Below are positions 8,332-16,747 of a stretch of 41,607 nt of DNA, one piece after another (position 1 is the first letter of the stretch; every line of letters begins with the position of its first letter). The notes beneath the pieces are model-generated. The model saw only the letters and a program-made list of their open reading frames with translations. It had not been told where the DNA came from and did no database searches. The DNA is from Bifidobacterium margollesii (lineage in GTDB: Bacteria; Actinomycetota; Actinomycetes; Actinomycetales; Bifidobacteriaceae): positions 1 to 41,607 of the forward strand of contig NZ_NMWU01000050.1 of assembly GCF_002860355.1 (NCBI RefSeq), in the 5' to 3' direction. Made by a program: the position numbers and the translations under genes.

Positions 8332-8750
8332 CAGAACTTGGCTTCCTCGTCGCAGTAGTCGCAGCGGTATTCCTGCCGTTCGGAGTGGGCGAGGTGGAAT
8401 CGCTGCTTGATGCCACGCTCAATGGTGGTCACGCATCGGGGGTTCACGCAGCTGATGACGTTCGTCACCCGTTCGGGCAGGTTCGGGGTGAGCTTCTGAA
8501 CGATCCTGCCCCCATGGACCACGTCGACCGTGGCCTGACGGGCAACGAGCCCGAGCACGTTGAGATCGATGTTCTGCTCGCCTTCGATCTTGATGATGTC
8601 CTTCGATCCGAACTGATGGCTGGTGGTGTTCATGATCAGTGCCAGCCGGGTCTTGGCCGGATCGATGTTGAGATAGTTCAGCACCTTCAGCGCGGTCCCC
8701 GCGGGAACATGATCGATGATGATGCCTTCCGTGATGCTGGTCACCTCCAT
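8331..8750 (-). CDS. pyrI: Aspartate carbamoyltransferase regulatory chain
   Basis: A 139-residue protein. The N-terminal allosteric domain (IIIDHVPAGTALKVLNYL, KIEGEQNIDLN) binds nucleotides. The C-terminal zinc domain has Cys101-X4-Cys106 and Cys130-X2-Cys133, the four ligands that hold it to the catalytic chain. It lets CTP or ATP tune the first committed step. Start and stop overlap pyrC and pyrB by one base each (TGATG at both ends), which should give near-equal amounts of the chains. PyrI is best known from enterobacteria and archaea and is uncommon in actinobacteria. Confidence 0.95.
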   Translation of the reverse strand: MEVTSITEGIIIDHVPAGTALKVLNYLNIDPAKTRLALIMNTTSHQFGSKDIIKIEGEQNIDLNVLGLVARQATVDVVHGGRIVQKLTPNLPERVTNVISCVNPRCVTTIERGIKQRFHLAHSERQEYRCDYCDEEAKF

Positions 8751-9763
8751 CAGGCGGCCACCTCCTTCTTGTTCGGGTCGAAACCGGGCAGATCGTCGCC
8801 CAGCACGGAGCTCTCCAGCGCCATGCGCATGAGCATGCCGTTCTTCACCTGTTCGAAGTATGCGGCACGCGGGTCGGCGTCCACCTCCACGGAGATCTCG
8901 TTGACTCGGGGCAGCGGATGCAGCACCGCCATGTCCTTCCTGGCCAGACGGAGCTTATCCTCGTTGAGAATGTAGGTGTCGCGCAGTCGCAGGTAGTCGT
9001 CCTCGTTGAAGAAGCGCTCCTTCTGCACACGGGTCATGTACAGCACGTCGAGGTCGCCGATGACCGAAACCAGATCCTTCACCTCCACATAGGAGCAGCT
9101 GGGCGTCTCCCGGATCCGGTCGATCACGTAACGAGGGGTCTTGAGCTCATCGGGGCTGATGAGCACGAAATTCACGTTGCCGAAGCGGCACAGCGTCTCG
9201 ATGAGCGAGTGCACGGTCCGCCCGAAGGTCAGATCGCCGCACAGGCCGATGGTGAGATCGTTGATGCGGCCGAAACGCGACTGCATGGTGCAAAGATCGG
9301 CCAGCGTCTGAGTGGGGTGCATGTGTCCGCCGTCTCCGGCATTGATGACGGGGATGTCCACCGCCTCGGAGGCCACGAGAGCGGCACCCTCCTTCGGATG
9401 GCGGATCGCCACCACATCGACGAAGTTGGCGACCGTCTTCAGCGTGTCCGCGATGGATTCGCCCTTGCTCACCGAAGCCAGCTGGGCTCCGGCGAAGCCG
9501 ATGACCTGGCCTCCGAGACGCAGCATGGCGGTCTCGAAGCTCAGACGGGTGCGGGTGCTGGGCTCGTAGAACAACGTGGCGATGATCCTGCCGTCACAGG
9601 CGTGGGCCACCTCCCTGCGATGGGAATCGATGTACGCGGCCTTGCGCAGCAGCAGGGCGATCTGCTCCGTCGTCAGATCGTCAAGCGTGACCACGCTTCT
9701 GCCGATGAAATCGGAATCGGGGGAACTGGATGAGGAGCTGACCGAAGCAGCTGTTGATGACAT
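8750..9763 (-). CDS. pyrB: Aspartate carbamoyltransferase catalytic chain
   Basis: A 337-residue enzyme joining carbamoyl phosphate to aspartate. Carbamoyl-phosphate loop FYEPSTRTRLSFE (65-77), GDGGHMHPTQTLADL, and HPLPRVNEI are all present. The first about 18 residues are a Ser-rich tail (SSSSSSP) not needed for the fold. Start: ATG 9763 has AAAGG at 7 nt. An ATG five codons upstream (9778) lies ahead of that site and is less likely. It is the first gene of the operon. No PyrR-type leader or clear -35/-10 pair could be found in the 236 bp to the divergent antiporter gene. Confidence 0.95.
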   Translation of the reverse strand: MSSTAASVSSSSSSPDSDFIGRSVVTLDDLTTEQIALLLRKAAYIDSHRREVAHACDGRIIATLFYEPSTRTRLSFETAMLRLGGQVIGFAGAQLASVSKGESIADTLKTVANFVDVVAIRHPKEGAALVASEAVDIPVINAGDGGHMHPTQTLADLCTMQSRFGRINDLTIGLCGDLTFGRTVHSLIETLCRFGNVNFVLISPDELKTPRYVIDRIRETPSCSYVEVKDLVSVIGDLDVLYMTRVQKERFFNEDDYLRLRDTYILNEDKLRLARKDMAVLHPLPRVNEISVEVDADPRAAYFEQVKNGMLMRMALESSVLGDDLPGFDPNKKEVAA

Positions 9764-9999
9764 GCGCACGCCTTTCATCGAAACTGGTTCATCGAAATAT
9801 TCTCAGGCGGCCACAAACATTCTCGCGACCTAATCAAGGGTAAGCTGTTATGCGGACGACGCGACACTCTTACGGAAATCAGCGTTCACCGATTATTCAT
9901 CTTTGCGCGCTTGACGAATCGACATCCATCGGCAACCATCCGCTTGGTAAGCTGGGGTCGGTAGTGCCCGTCAGAGAGAAAATAGGGATCATCTTTTAT

Positions 10000-12021
10000 A
10001 TGGCCTCGCTTACACTCGTCATCCAAGTCCTGATCGCCGTGCTGATCTCCAGCGCCCTGAGCAATTTCATTCCCCGCATCTCCACCCCGCTGGTACAGAT
10101 TCTGCTGGGGGTGGCATGGTATTTCACACCGTTCCTGCCCAATCTGGAAATGGACTCGGAACTGTTCATGGTGCTGTTTATCGCACCGCTGCTGTTTCTT
10201 GAAGCCCGCAACGTGCCGCGGCGGGAGATCGCGGCCAATCTGGTTCCCTCCATGTCGCTTGCCGTGGGGCTGGTGCTGCTCTCGCTGGCGACCACCGGAG
10301 TCACTCTTCATGTGCTGTGGCCTGCGGTTCCGCTCGCCGCGGCGTTCGCGCTGGGTGCCGCGCTCGGACCGACCGACGCGGTGGCCGTTTCGGCATTGAG
10401 CAAGGAGGCCAAGCTCTCCGAACGTCAGCTGCACGTTCTGCGGGGCGAAAGCCTGTTCAACGACGCTGCCAGCATCGTGGGCTTCCAGTTCGCCTGCGCC
10501 GCCGCGCTTACCGGCACGTTCTCCGCACTCGACTTCACCGAAGGCATCCTGTTCAGCTTCTGCGGCGGCGTGGCCATCGGCTTCATCGTCGGTTTCCTGT
10601 TCAACAACCTGGTGCTGTGGCTGCGTCGCTACCGTATGGAGACGATGACGCTGCGCATCGGCATCGAGGTGCTCATCCCGTTCGCCGCATACGTCGCGGC
10701 CGAGCACTTCCACGTATCCGGCGTGCTCTCGGTCGTGGCCGCGGGATTGACGATCACGTTCCATCGTTATGGATTCGGCAGCGACATCGCACGAACCAAT
10801 CTGGTGTCCAACTCCGTATGGCAGTTCATCGAATTCGCCCTCAACGGATCGGTGTTCGTACTGCTCGGCATCGAATTGCCGTTGGCGATGCGTGCCAGTT
10901 GGGAGAACGAATCGGTCAGCACGGGGATGCTGCTGCTGGCCATCGGCGTGATCACCGTGGTCTCGCTGGCACTCAGATTCGTCTGGATCTCCGCCATGCT
11001 CCGACTCACGCACGACAGGAGGACCGGCAAGCGTCGCAGGATGACGGCCGAACGCTGGCGATCCGCCGTAGTCATGACGTTCGGCGGCCCCAAGGGCACC
11101 ATCTCCCTGGCCTTGGCGTTCACGCTGCCGTATTCCATCGACGTCTTCACCCACATCCCGCTGCGCAACGCCCTGCTGTTCATCGTATCGGGATACATCG
11201 TGGTCTCCCTAGTGCTGGCGAATGTGATGCTGCCTCTGCTGGCCCCGAAGGACGACGACTCGGCGGGAGAGGAATACGCCAAGGATTCGGTGGAGATGCT
11301 CCGTCGCACCCTGACGAAGATAGCGGAGCTCGACACGCCCGAAACCCATGCCGAAGTCCGAGCGGTGATGCATTCGTACACCGAACGCATCGATCGGGTG
11401 AAACGCGCCGTGCCTCAGGAGACGATGAAGCGTGAGAACAAGGTGCGAGTCTCCACGCTTGAATGGGAACGCAAGTGGCTCAACGACTATGTGAAGGAGC
11501 ATCCGGAGCATGAGGACGCGGCGAACGCACTGCTGGATCGACTCAGCAATTCACTGAATCATCTGACCGGATCGGGCGGCCATCATATCCAGATCCGGCA
11601 GGCGAATCCTCGCCGTCAGGCGCTGATCATCGTACGTCGCGTATGGGGACTGATCGCCCGCATGACACCCGGATTGGATCCAGGCAAGGTCAATGACATG
11701 CGAGGCATCCAGATCGAGCTGTTCAAGGCCACGATCGGGCATCTCAAGCAGGAGGTGCTCACCGACGTGGACAACGCCGAGATCATCGCACGTCTGATCG
11801 GCGAGTATCGTGCGGCACTCACCACGCTGCACACGCAGACCTCGACGCTGATGCGGCCGAAGCTGCCGTCGCTGCAGGGTGTGGACGACATTCGCACGCA
11901 AACATTCCGTCTGGAGCTGGAGACGATTCGCGAGATGCTCGAAGAGGATGAGATCACGCGACCTCAGGCCAAGCTCATGCGCCAGAACGTGTATCTCATG
12001 CAGGCCGACGCCGTGCTGTGA
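10000..12021 (+). CDS. CPA1-family Na+(K+)/H+ antiporter
   Basis: A 673-residue membrane transporter. About 12 hydrophobic segments fill residues 1-450. The ion-site motifs are GPTDAVAVSAL (Asp126), GESLFNDAAS (Asn154-Asp155) and FGGPKGTISLALA (361-373), matching bacterial CPA1 exchangers of the NhaP/YjcE kind. The last about 220 residues are hydrophilic and helical, a cytoplasmic regulatory tail. It would export Na+ or K+ against H+ for pH and salt balance. Start is uncertain: ATG 10000 gives the expected N-terminus just before the first helix but has only a distant AGGG. GTG 9964 (12 residues longer) has GGGG at 6 nt. It is divergent from pyrB and followed by a hypothetical gene 54 bp on. 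Confidence 0.9.
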   Translation: MASLTLVIQVLIAVLISSALSNFIPRISTPLVQILLGVAWYFTPFLPNLEMDSELFMVLFIAPLLFLEARNVPRREIAANLVPSMSLAVGLVLLSLATTGVTLHVLWPAVPLAAAFALGAALGPTDAVAVSALSKEAKLSERQLHVLRGESLFNDAASIVGFQFACAAALTGTFSALDFTEGILFSFCGGVAIGFIVGFLFNNLVLWLRRYRMETMTLRIGIEVLIPFAAYVAAEHFHVSGVLSVVAAGLTITFHRYGFGSDIARTNLVSNSVWQFIEFALNGSVFVLLGIELPLAMRASWENESVSTGMLLLAIGVITVVSLALRFVWISAMLRLTHDRRTGKRRRMTAERWRSAVVMTFGGPKGTISLALAFTLPYSIDVFTHIPLRNALLFIVSGYIVVSLVLANVMLPLLAPKDDDSAGEEYAKDSVEMLRRTLTKIAELDTPETHAEVRAVMHSYTERIDRVKRAVPQETMKRENKVRVSTLEWERKWLNDYVKEHPEHEDAANALLDRLSNSLNHLTGSGGHHIQIRQANPRRQALIIVRRVWGLIARMTPGLDPGKVNDMRGIQIELFKATIGHLKQEVLTDVDNAEIIARLIGEYRAALTTLHTQTSTLMRPKLPSLQGVDDIRTQTFRLELETIREMLEEDEITRPQAKLMRQNVYLMQADAVL

Positions 12022-12075
12022 GATGCACTACCATGGTGCACGTATCATTCGCGTCACACCTGCAAAGGAGCCCTC

Positions 12076-12606
12076 ATGCCTTCGCTCGAAGAGTCGATGC
12101 CCTCCCCCTCCGATGGTGGTTTCTCCACGCTCGGATACTATTACGCCTTCGACGCGGACAGCGCCATCGATGACGATAATCTCGAAGCCGTGATCTGCGC
12201 GGACGAGCCGTCGAAGGCGGTGCCCGGCGTGGCGGTGAGCGTCCGGGTCAACGACGAGGTGAAGGCGTCGGCAGGGCAACGTCGGGTGCTGGCCACACTG
12301 GCCACACTCGTCAACCAGCAGCTTCCTCACCACAGGGATCCGATCGTGGTGGCGCGGTATGCCATTTCGATCTGCGAGGAACCGCCGAGCGAAGCAGTGG
12401 TGCTGTGTACGTTCACCGCCAAGCGAGAACGCCGCGGAGGCAGCATCGTCACGCAGATCCGCGCCGGACGCAATCAGGCGGCGGATGATCGTCTGCTGGC
12501 CGGAGGCAGGCGGGTGATCCACTATCTGACCGACTTCCTCGACGCACTCGAAGTGGCAGAGGTCAACAGGAGCCCGCAGCAGGAACGCCCTCAACAGGAA
12601 CGATAG
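12076..12606 (+). CDS. Hypothetical protein
   Basis: A 176-residue soluble protein with no signal peptide or membrane helix. The start is clear: AAAGGAG lies 6 nt before ATG 12076. The N-terminus has GYYYAFDADSAIDDDNLEAV, then a compact alternating region (PGVAVSVRVNDEVKAS) and a helical stretch (RRVLATLATLVNQQL). The end is Glu/Gln/Arg-rich with a short direct repeat (QQERPQQER). I do not recognise a family. It lies 54 bp after the antiporter on the same strand, so the two may be co-transcribed. It is convergent with the DUF881 gene, 34 bp away, with only a weak dyad in between. Confidence 0.75.
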   Translation: MPSLEESMPSPSDGGFSTLGYYYAFDADSAIDDDNLEAVICADEPSKAVPGVAVSVRVNDEVKASAGQRRVLATLATLVNQQLPHHRDPIVVARYAISICEEPPSEAVVLCTFTAKRERRGGSIVTQIRAGRNQAADDRLLAGGRRVIHYLTDFLDALEVAEVNRSPQQERPQQER

Positions 12607-12640
12607 CTGCTCCATGGGCCGTGTCACGGCTGCCGTCGGC

Positions 12641-13510
12641 CTATTCCACGGTCTTCGCGTACTGGTAGTCGGTGGCCTGACGAACGGCGTCGATACGCAC
12701 GGAATCCGATTCCCGCACATCCACCTGCGCGCCGTACTTCACACGCAGCTGGGATCCGACGCCGCCAGCGAACTGCACCGCGTTCTGCAGCGTGGAGGGA
12801 TTGCCGATGGCCTTCACCACATACGGCGGATCAAGGTATCGGCCGTCGCAGGACACTCCGTTCTGCATGTCGAGAATCGACGTGGATGCGACCACACGAA
12901 CGCCGTCGAATTCGATGACCTCCGCTCCGGCGTTGCGTAGCTCCTCGATCAGCGTGAACAGCGTGGACGCCTGAATATGCTTGTCGGTCTGGCTGATGGT
13001 GATCTCGATGCCCTTGCCTTCCGCCGCCAAACGTCCGGAAAGAATGCCGCTGCTCTCCTCGTTCTCCTTGGCGATGCGCTCCACCTCCTGCTGCTTGTTC
13101 GCCGCCTCCTGAATCGATTTGAGCTGTTCGGACAACTGCGTCTTCTGCTGCTCGAGCTTATCCATCTGCGTGCTGGTCTCGTCGAGGAGCCTCACCAGCT
13201 CATCCTCGCTCAGCGTGGCGTAGGACGACTGAGAGTTCTGCAGCTGCGTCACGTAGCCGAACCCCAGTAGAGCGCAGAGCAGGGCCACCATCGCCCATGA
13301 CAGCATCTTCACGCGCATCGCGTGATCGCGAACCTTGTGTGGAGGCCTCTTCTTGACCTGCGGAAACGCTCCGGTCGACAGATCGTCGTTCCGCTCGTCG
13401 GCGATCTCCTGATGCCGCATCCTTTTGAACGGCATGGTCAGCTGCGGCTTCGTCTCCCCGCCTTCGACGTCCCCGTTCCCGACGCCTTTGGAATTCCGAT
13501 CCCCGTTCAT
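12641..13510 (-). CDS. DUF881 protein (distal copy), single-pass membrane
   Basis: A 289-residue protein. A basic cytoplasmic N-terminus of about 65 residues precedes one membrane helix (residues about 70-88, MLSWAMVALLCALLGFGYVT). A coiled coil of about 60 residues follows (LSEDELVRLLDETSTQMDKL onward, rich in Gln/Glu/Lys), then the globular DUF881 domain (GIEITISQTD, LRNAGAEVIEFDGVRV, ILDMQNGVSCDGRYL, PYVVKAIGNP). The family is linked to actinobacterial cell-envelope or division clusters, but its role is not settled. It is the last gene of the pgsA-DUF881-sbp-DUF881 set and starts 3 nt after sbp. Confidence 0.88.
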   Translation of the reverse strand: MNGDRNSKGVGNGDVEGGETKPQLTMPFKRMRHQEIADERNDDLSTGAFPQVKKRPPHKVRDHAMRVKMLSWAMVALLCALLGFGYVTQLQNSQSSYATLSEDELVRLLDETSTQMDKLEQQKTQLSEQLKSIQEAANKQQEVERIAKENEESSGILSGRLAAEGKGIEITISQTDKHIQASTLFTLIEELRNAGAEVIEFDGVRVVASTSILDMQNGVSCDGRYLDPPYVVKAIGNPSTLQNAVQFAGGVGSQLRVKYGAQVDVRESDSVRIDAVRQATDYQYAKTVE

Positions 13511-13513
13511 CGA

Positions 13514-13846
13514 TCAGCCCCTGAAGATGAACCGCCGGATGGCGGAGACGTTCGAGAAGATTCGGATGCCCAGCACCACGATGACCGCGGTCGTAAGCTG
13601 GGATCCGACGCCGAGCTGATTGCCCAGAAACACCAGCAGCGTGGCGGTGATCACATTGGACAGGAAGGAGATCACGAACACACGATCGGAGAAGCTGCGC
13701 TCGAAATACGCCCGGGCCGAGCCCAGTAGCGCGTCGAGCGCCGCGACCACCATGATCGGCAGATAGGGCTGCAGCTGGATGGGAATGTCCGGCTTGAGGA
13801 AGATGCCGATGACGACGCCCACGATGATACCGATGACTGCCGGCAT
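13514..13846 (-). CDS. sbp: Small basic membrane protein (DUF1290)
   Basis: A 110-residue protein with three hydrophobic segments (about 1-20, 28-44 and 57-92). The N-terminal IGIIVGVVIGI and the segment PYLPIMVVAALDALLGSARA are typical of the family found next to DUF881 genes or, in firmicutes, near ftsAZ. The tail is basic (RRFIFRG). It sits 1 nt after the proximal DUF881 stop and 3 nt before the distal one, so all three are coupled. The function is unknown. Genetic neighbourhood suggests a membrane partner of the two DUF881 proteins. Confidence 0.88.
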   Translation of the reverse strand: MPAVIGIIVGVVIGIFLKPDIPIQLQPYLPIMVVAALDALLGSARAYFERSFSDRVFVISFLSNVITATLLVFLGNQLGVGSQLTTAVIVVLGIRIFSNVSAIRRFIFRG

Positions 13847-13847
13847 A

Positions 13848-14816
13848 TCACTTCACCTCTTTTGCGTATTCCAGATCGGGCATGCCCGATGCATCCAGTG
13901 TAATCTCCCGGGTGCGGGAGACGTCCGGATAGATGCCCACCTGTGCAAGCGAATCGTATAGCGTCTGATTGTTCTGCTTGTTCACCGCCCGAACCATTGC
14001 GGACTGATCTCCGATCGCCTGGATCCTATAGGGACTCTGCACCGCCGACACGCCGACCAGAATGGATTGCCCGGCAACGCGGATGGACGACTGCGCTCCG
14101 AGGCGAACGTCGTTGATCGCGATCGCCTCCGCGCCCGAGGCCCACAACCGCGATACGAACTTCTGCAGATCCGCATCGGAGACCACACGGATGGTATGTC
14201 CCTTCTTGTCTCTGGGCAGATCGCCCTTCTGATCCTCGGCGGCGATCGGATCGGCCAGAGTGACCGTCACGCCCTCGCCATGCACCTTGACCGTGCCGTT
14301 GACGATCCCGTCGCTTACCGTGGTGGATCCGGCTTCCGAAGACTGCTGGCCCGCCGTAAGCGATTCGATCTTCGCACGCTGATCGGCCACCTCGGATTCG
14401 AGGTCTCGCTGCTGCTGCGTGCGTTCGGCGACCTGGGTCGCCAGCTCCTCGCGCACCTTCTGACGGGTGTTCTGATGCAGCTCCTGCACCACCACGCACC
14501 CTGAAATGCCGACGGCCACGCAGAAGACGAACGTAAGGATTCTCGTGACCCATTTCATCGCGGTCGACTGCTTCTGAGGCAGCAGCATGGAATCATCGAA
14601 CAGGGGGTCGATCGGACGACTGGTGAGATCGTCGATCAGCCGCAGGGATTCGTCGTGTACCCTGCGACGTCGTGCGCGTCCGGGCACATGCTCGTCATCC
14701 TTCACGGCATGCCGGTTGATCAGCGCAAACGTGGATCTTGAGAAGGCCGCTCTTCTTCTGACCGGAGTGGTCTGTGGATCGACGGGATACGATACCGGCA
14801 GTTGCTCATTCGGCAT
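13848..14816 (-). CDS. DUF881 protein (proximal copy), single-pass membrane
   Basis: A 322-residue protein with the same plan as its neighbour: an N-terminal basic cytoplasmic stretch of about 90 residues (RRRAAFSRSTFALINR, RRRRVHDESLRL), one helix (about 98-117), a coiled coil (REELATQVAERTQQQRDLES) and the DUF881 domain (GVTVTLADP, SGAEAIAINDVRLGAQSSIR, PYRIQAIGD). Start: ATG 14816 has AGGAA about 8 nt upstream and overlaps the pgsA end by 11 nt. A longer frame from 14864 lies wholly inside pgsA and is rejected. Two DUF881 copies flanking sbp match the order seen in mycobacteria (Rv1823-Rv1825). Confidence 0.88.
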   Translation of the reverse strand: MPNEQLPVSYPVDPQTTPVRRRAAFSRSTFALINRHAVKDDEHVPGRARRRRVHDESLRLIDDLTSRPIDPLFDDSMLLPQKQSTAMKWVTRILTFVFCVAVGISGCVVVQELHQNTRQKVREELATQVAERTQQQRDLESEVADQRAKIESLTAGQQSSEAGSTTVSDGIVNGTVKVHGEGVTVTLADPIAAEDQKGDLPRDKKGHTIRVVSDADLQKFVSRLWASGAEAIAINDVRLGAQSSIRVAGQSILVGVSAVQSPYRIQAIGDQSAMVRAVNKQNNQTLYDSLAQVGIYPDVSRTREITLDASGMPDLEYAKEVK

Positions 14817-15480
14817 GGGCCAGTTCCTCGACGATGCCGTCGCCGGAGCGTCCTTCACCGCCACGGTGAATGAGCATGTACCCCTGAAGAATGTAGATCA
14901 GTCCGGCCACCCAGTAGAGAACCGCCCCCCAGATCGCCCCGGCGACCCCAGCGCAGTGCAGTACCTCGAAGAACGGCGAGATCCTAAGATCGGCGACGAT
15001 GAGCACCGGCACGGACATCAGCAGCAGCGCGGTTCCCGCCTTACCGACGAAATGCACCGGCAAAGGTCCGTAATCGTTATCGGACAGCAATAGCACTTCG
15101 ACCAGCATGATGACGTCTCTACTGCCTACGGCGATCAGCAGCCACCATGGGAGGATATGAGCCCAGCCCAGAGCGAGCATCGAACAGATGATCAGCAGAC
15201 GATCCGCGATCGGGTCGAGGATCTGACCGATCCGACTCACCTGATTGAACCGTCTGGCGATATAGCCGTCGATGCCGTCCGAGGCCGAGGAGATCGCCAG
15301 AACGACCAGCGACCATATCAGCCATCGGTTTGAGATCAATACGGCGATGACCGGTATGGATAGGATGCGAAGCACGCTGATGGCGTTGGGAACCGTCAGG
15401 ATGACATTGCGAGGCTCCGGACTGAACGTTTCCTCGGAATGGTCCTCCTCGGGCTCGGTCGTGTCGGTATGGTTGCTCAT
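14806..15480 (-). CDS. pgsA: CDP-alcohol phosphatidyltransferase (phosphatidylglycerol/cardiolipin synthase type)
   Basis: A 224-residue membrane enzyme. The signature D-G-X2-A-R-X8-G-X3-D-X3-D is complete: Asp71-Gly72, Ala75-Arg76, Gly85, Asp89, Asp93. About six hydrophobic helices follow the acidic N-terminus. It transfers a phosphatidyl group from CDP-diacylglycerol to an alcohol such as glycerol 3-phosphate. Its substrate supplier CdsA is encoded at 25956. The alcohol cannot be told from the motif. Start ATG 15480 has AAGGA very close (2-3 nt). It follows hisG by 13 nt, so it may belong to the same transcript. It overlaps the next gene by 11 nt. Confidence 0.88.
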   Translation of the reverse strand: MSNHTDTTEPEEDHSEETFSPEPRNVILTVPNAISVLRILSIPVIAVLISNRWLIWSLVVLAISSASDGIDGYIARRFNQVSRIGQILDPIADRLLIICSMLALGWAHILPWWLLIAVGSRDVIMLVEVLLLSDNDYGPLPVHFVGKAGTALLLMSVPVLIVADLRISPFFEVLHCAGVAGAIWGAVLYWVAGLIYILQGYMLIHRGGEGRSGDGIVEELAHAE

Positions 15481-15493
15481 ATTCCTTTTGGAG

Positions 15494-16345
15494 TCACATT
15501 CTCGAAGCCTGCAGAGCGGTGACGATGATCGCCCTGGCGCCGACCTCATACAGCTGATCCATCAGCTGATTGACCTTGGCGCGAGGCACCATCACGCGCA
15601 CGGCATTCCACTGCTTGTCATGCAGCGGGGAGATGGTGGGCGATTCGAAGCCGGGCGTGATGGCCACGGCCGCAGACACCTTCGAGACGGGGATGTCGAA
15701 GTCCATCAGCACATAACGCCGGGCGGTGAGCACGCCCTGCAGACGTCGGCTGAGAACGGTCAGACGCTCATCATGCTCGTCCATTCTCGGAGACCGGATC
15801 AGGCATGCTTCGGAATGCATGATCGGATCGGCGAAGATGCGCAGCCCGGCATTGCGCAGCGTAGTGCCGGTGGACACCACGTCGGCAATGAGATCGGCCA
15901 CGCCCAGCTGCACGGAGGATTCCACGGCGCCGTCAAGGTGGATGATATCGGCCTGCAGGCCGTGCGCCGTCAGATAATCGTTCACCAGTTTGTCGAACGT
16001 GGTGGCGACACGCTTGCCATCGATGTCCTCAAGCCGCTGGAACGACGACTCGTTCGGGGCGGCGAAGCGGAACGTGGATGCGCCGAAGCCGAGCTTCATA
16101 TGCTCCTGCGCCTCCGTGCCGGAATTGAGCAGCAGATCCTCTCCGGTGATGCCGACGTCGATGGTCCCTCGTCCGACATACACGGCGATGTCGAGCGGAC
16201 GCAGGTAGAACAGCTCGATATCGTTGTCGGGATCCTCGACGACCAGCTGGCGTGAATTGCCTCGCAAACGATAGCCGGCCTCGGCCAGCATGTTCCACGC
16301 GGGTTCTGACAGCATGCCCTTGTTGGGCACGGCGACTCTCAGCAT
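15494..16345 (-). CDS. hisG: ATP phosphoribosyltransferase, long form
   Basis: A 283-residue enzyme starting histidine synthesis by joining PRPP to ATP. The N-terminus [11 protein letters not shown], the region [17 protein letters not shown], and the PRPP site [21 protein letters not shown] are present. The C-terminal about 75 residues ([23 protein letters not shown]) form the ACT-like regulatory domain of the long HisG type, which binds histidine as feedback inhibitor and needs no HisZ. ATG 16345 has AAGGAG 11 nt upstream. It follows hisE by 49 bp. Confidence 0.96.
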   Translation of the reverse strand: MLRVAVPNKGMLSEPAWNMLAEAGYRLRGNSRQLVVEDPDNDIELFYLRPLDIAVYVGRGTIDVGITGEDLLLNSGTEAQEHMKLGFGASTFRFAAPNESSFQRLEDIDGKRVATTFDKLVNDYLTAHGLQADIIHLDGAVESSVQLGVADLIADVVSTGTTLRNAGLRIFADPIMHSEACLIRSPRMDEHDERLTVLSRRLQGVLTARRYVLMDFDIPVSKVSAAVAITPGFESPTISPLHDKQWNAVRVMVPRAKVNQLMDQLYEVGARAIIVTALQASRM

Positions 16346-16394
16346 TTGGAATCAATCTCCTTCTTCGGGTTCGTTCGCCTTCACGCAGCGACGA

Positions 16395-16658
16395 TCACAG
16401 GTGCTTGTACACGTCCTCGAGGCTGATGCCTCGATCGATCATCAGCACCTGCGCATGGTAGAGCAGCTGGCTGAGCTCCTCGGCGGTACGATCGGCGCCC
16501 TCGTATTCGGCGGCGATCCAGCTCTCCCCCGCTTCCTCCACCAGCTTCTTGCCGATGAAATGCGTGCCCTTGCCGAGCTCTTCGACGGTCAGCGAGCCTT
16601 CGGTCTTCGCTGCGGCCTTGGCGCTGAGTTCCTCGAACAAGGATTCGAAAGTCTTCAT
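16395..16658 (-). CDS. hisE: Phosphoribosyl-ATP diphosphatase
   Basis: An 87-residue helical enzyme that removes pyrophosphate from phosphoribosyl-ATP, the second histidine step. The family pattern [17 protein letters not shown] (Glu-rich Mg site) and [14 protein letters not shown] is clear. It is a free-standing HisE; the next step, HisI, is encoded separately at 23203, not as a HisIE fusion. ATG 16658 has AAGGGGAAG about 10 nt upstream. It is placed right before hisG. Confidence 0.95.
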   Translation of the reverse strand: MKTFESLFEELSAKAAAKTEGSLTVEELGKGTHFIGKKLVEEAGESWIAAEYEGADRTAEELSQLLYHAQVLMIDRGISLEDVYKHL

Positions 16659-16703
16659 TTCAGGTACTTCCCCTTGGTTGTTTCGTTATGTTCTCGTTGC
16701 ACA

Positions 16704-16744
16704 GTCGTACCCGGACGTCCGGATCACGCCTTCGGGCATACGAC
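16704..16744. repeat. Nested dyads between rpe and hisE
   Basis: GTCGTA (16704-16709) plus CCCG pairs with CGGG plus TACGAC (16733-16744) with a 2-nt bulge. Inside lies the perfect 12-bp palindrome CCGGACGTCCGG (16711-16722). The 89-bp spacer between rpe and hisE could hold a processing or attenuation structure. There is no U tract. Confidence 0.4.
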
Positions 16745-16747
16745 CGT

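Noticed and set aside
9764-9999. PyrR-type attenuator or clear promoter for the pyr operon
   Set aside because: No PyrR-binding loop, terminator hairpin or well-spaced -35/-10 pair could be built in this gap on the minus strand.
12607-12640. Terminator between the hypothetical gene and the distal DUF881 gene
   Set aside because: Only short 4-6 bp dyads with tiny loops (GCCGTGTCACGGC) are seen, and there is no U tract.
14806-14864. Longer N-terminus for the proximal DUF881 protein
   Set aside because: The extra residues lie entirely within the pgsA end in another frame, and the internal ATG 14816 has the better ribosome site.
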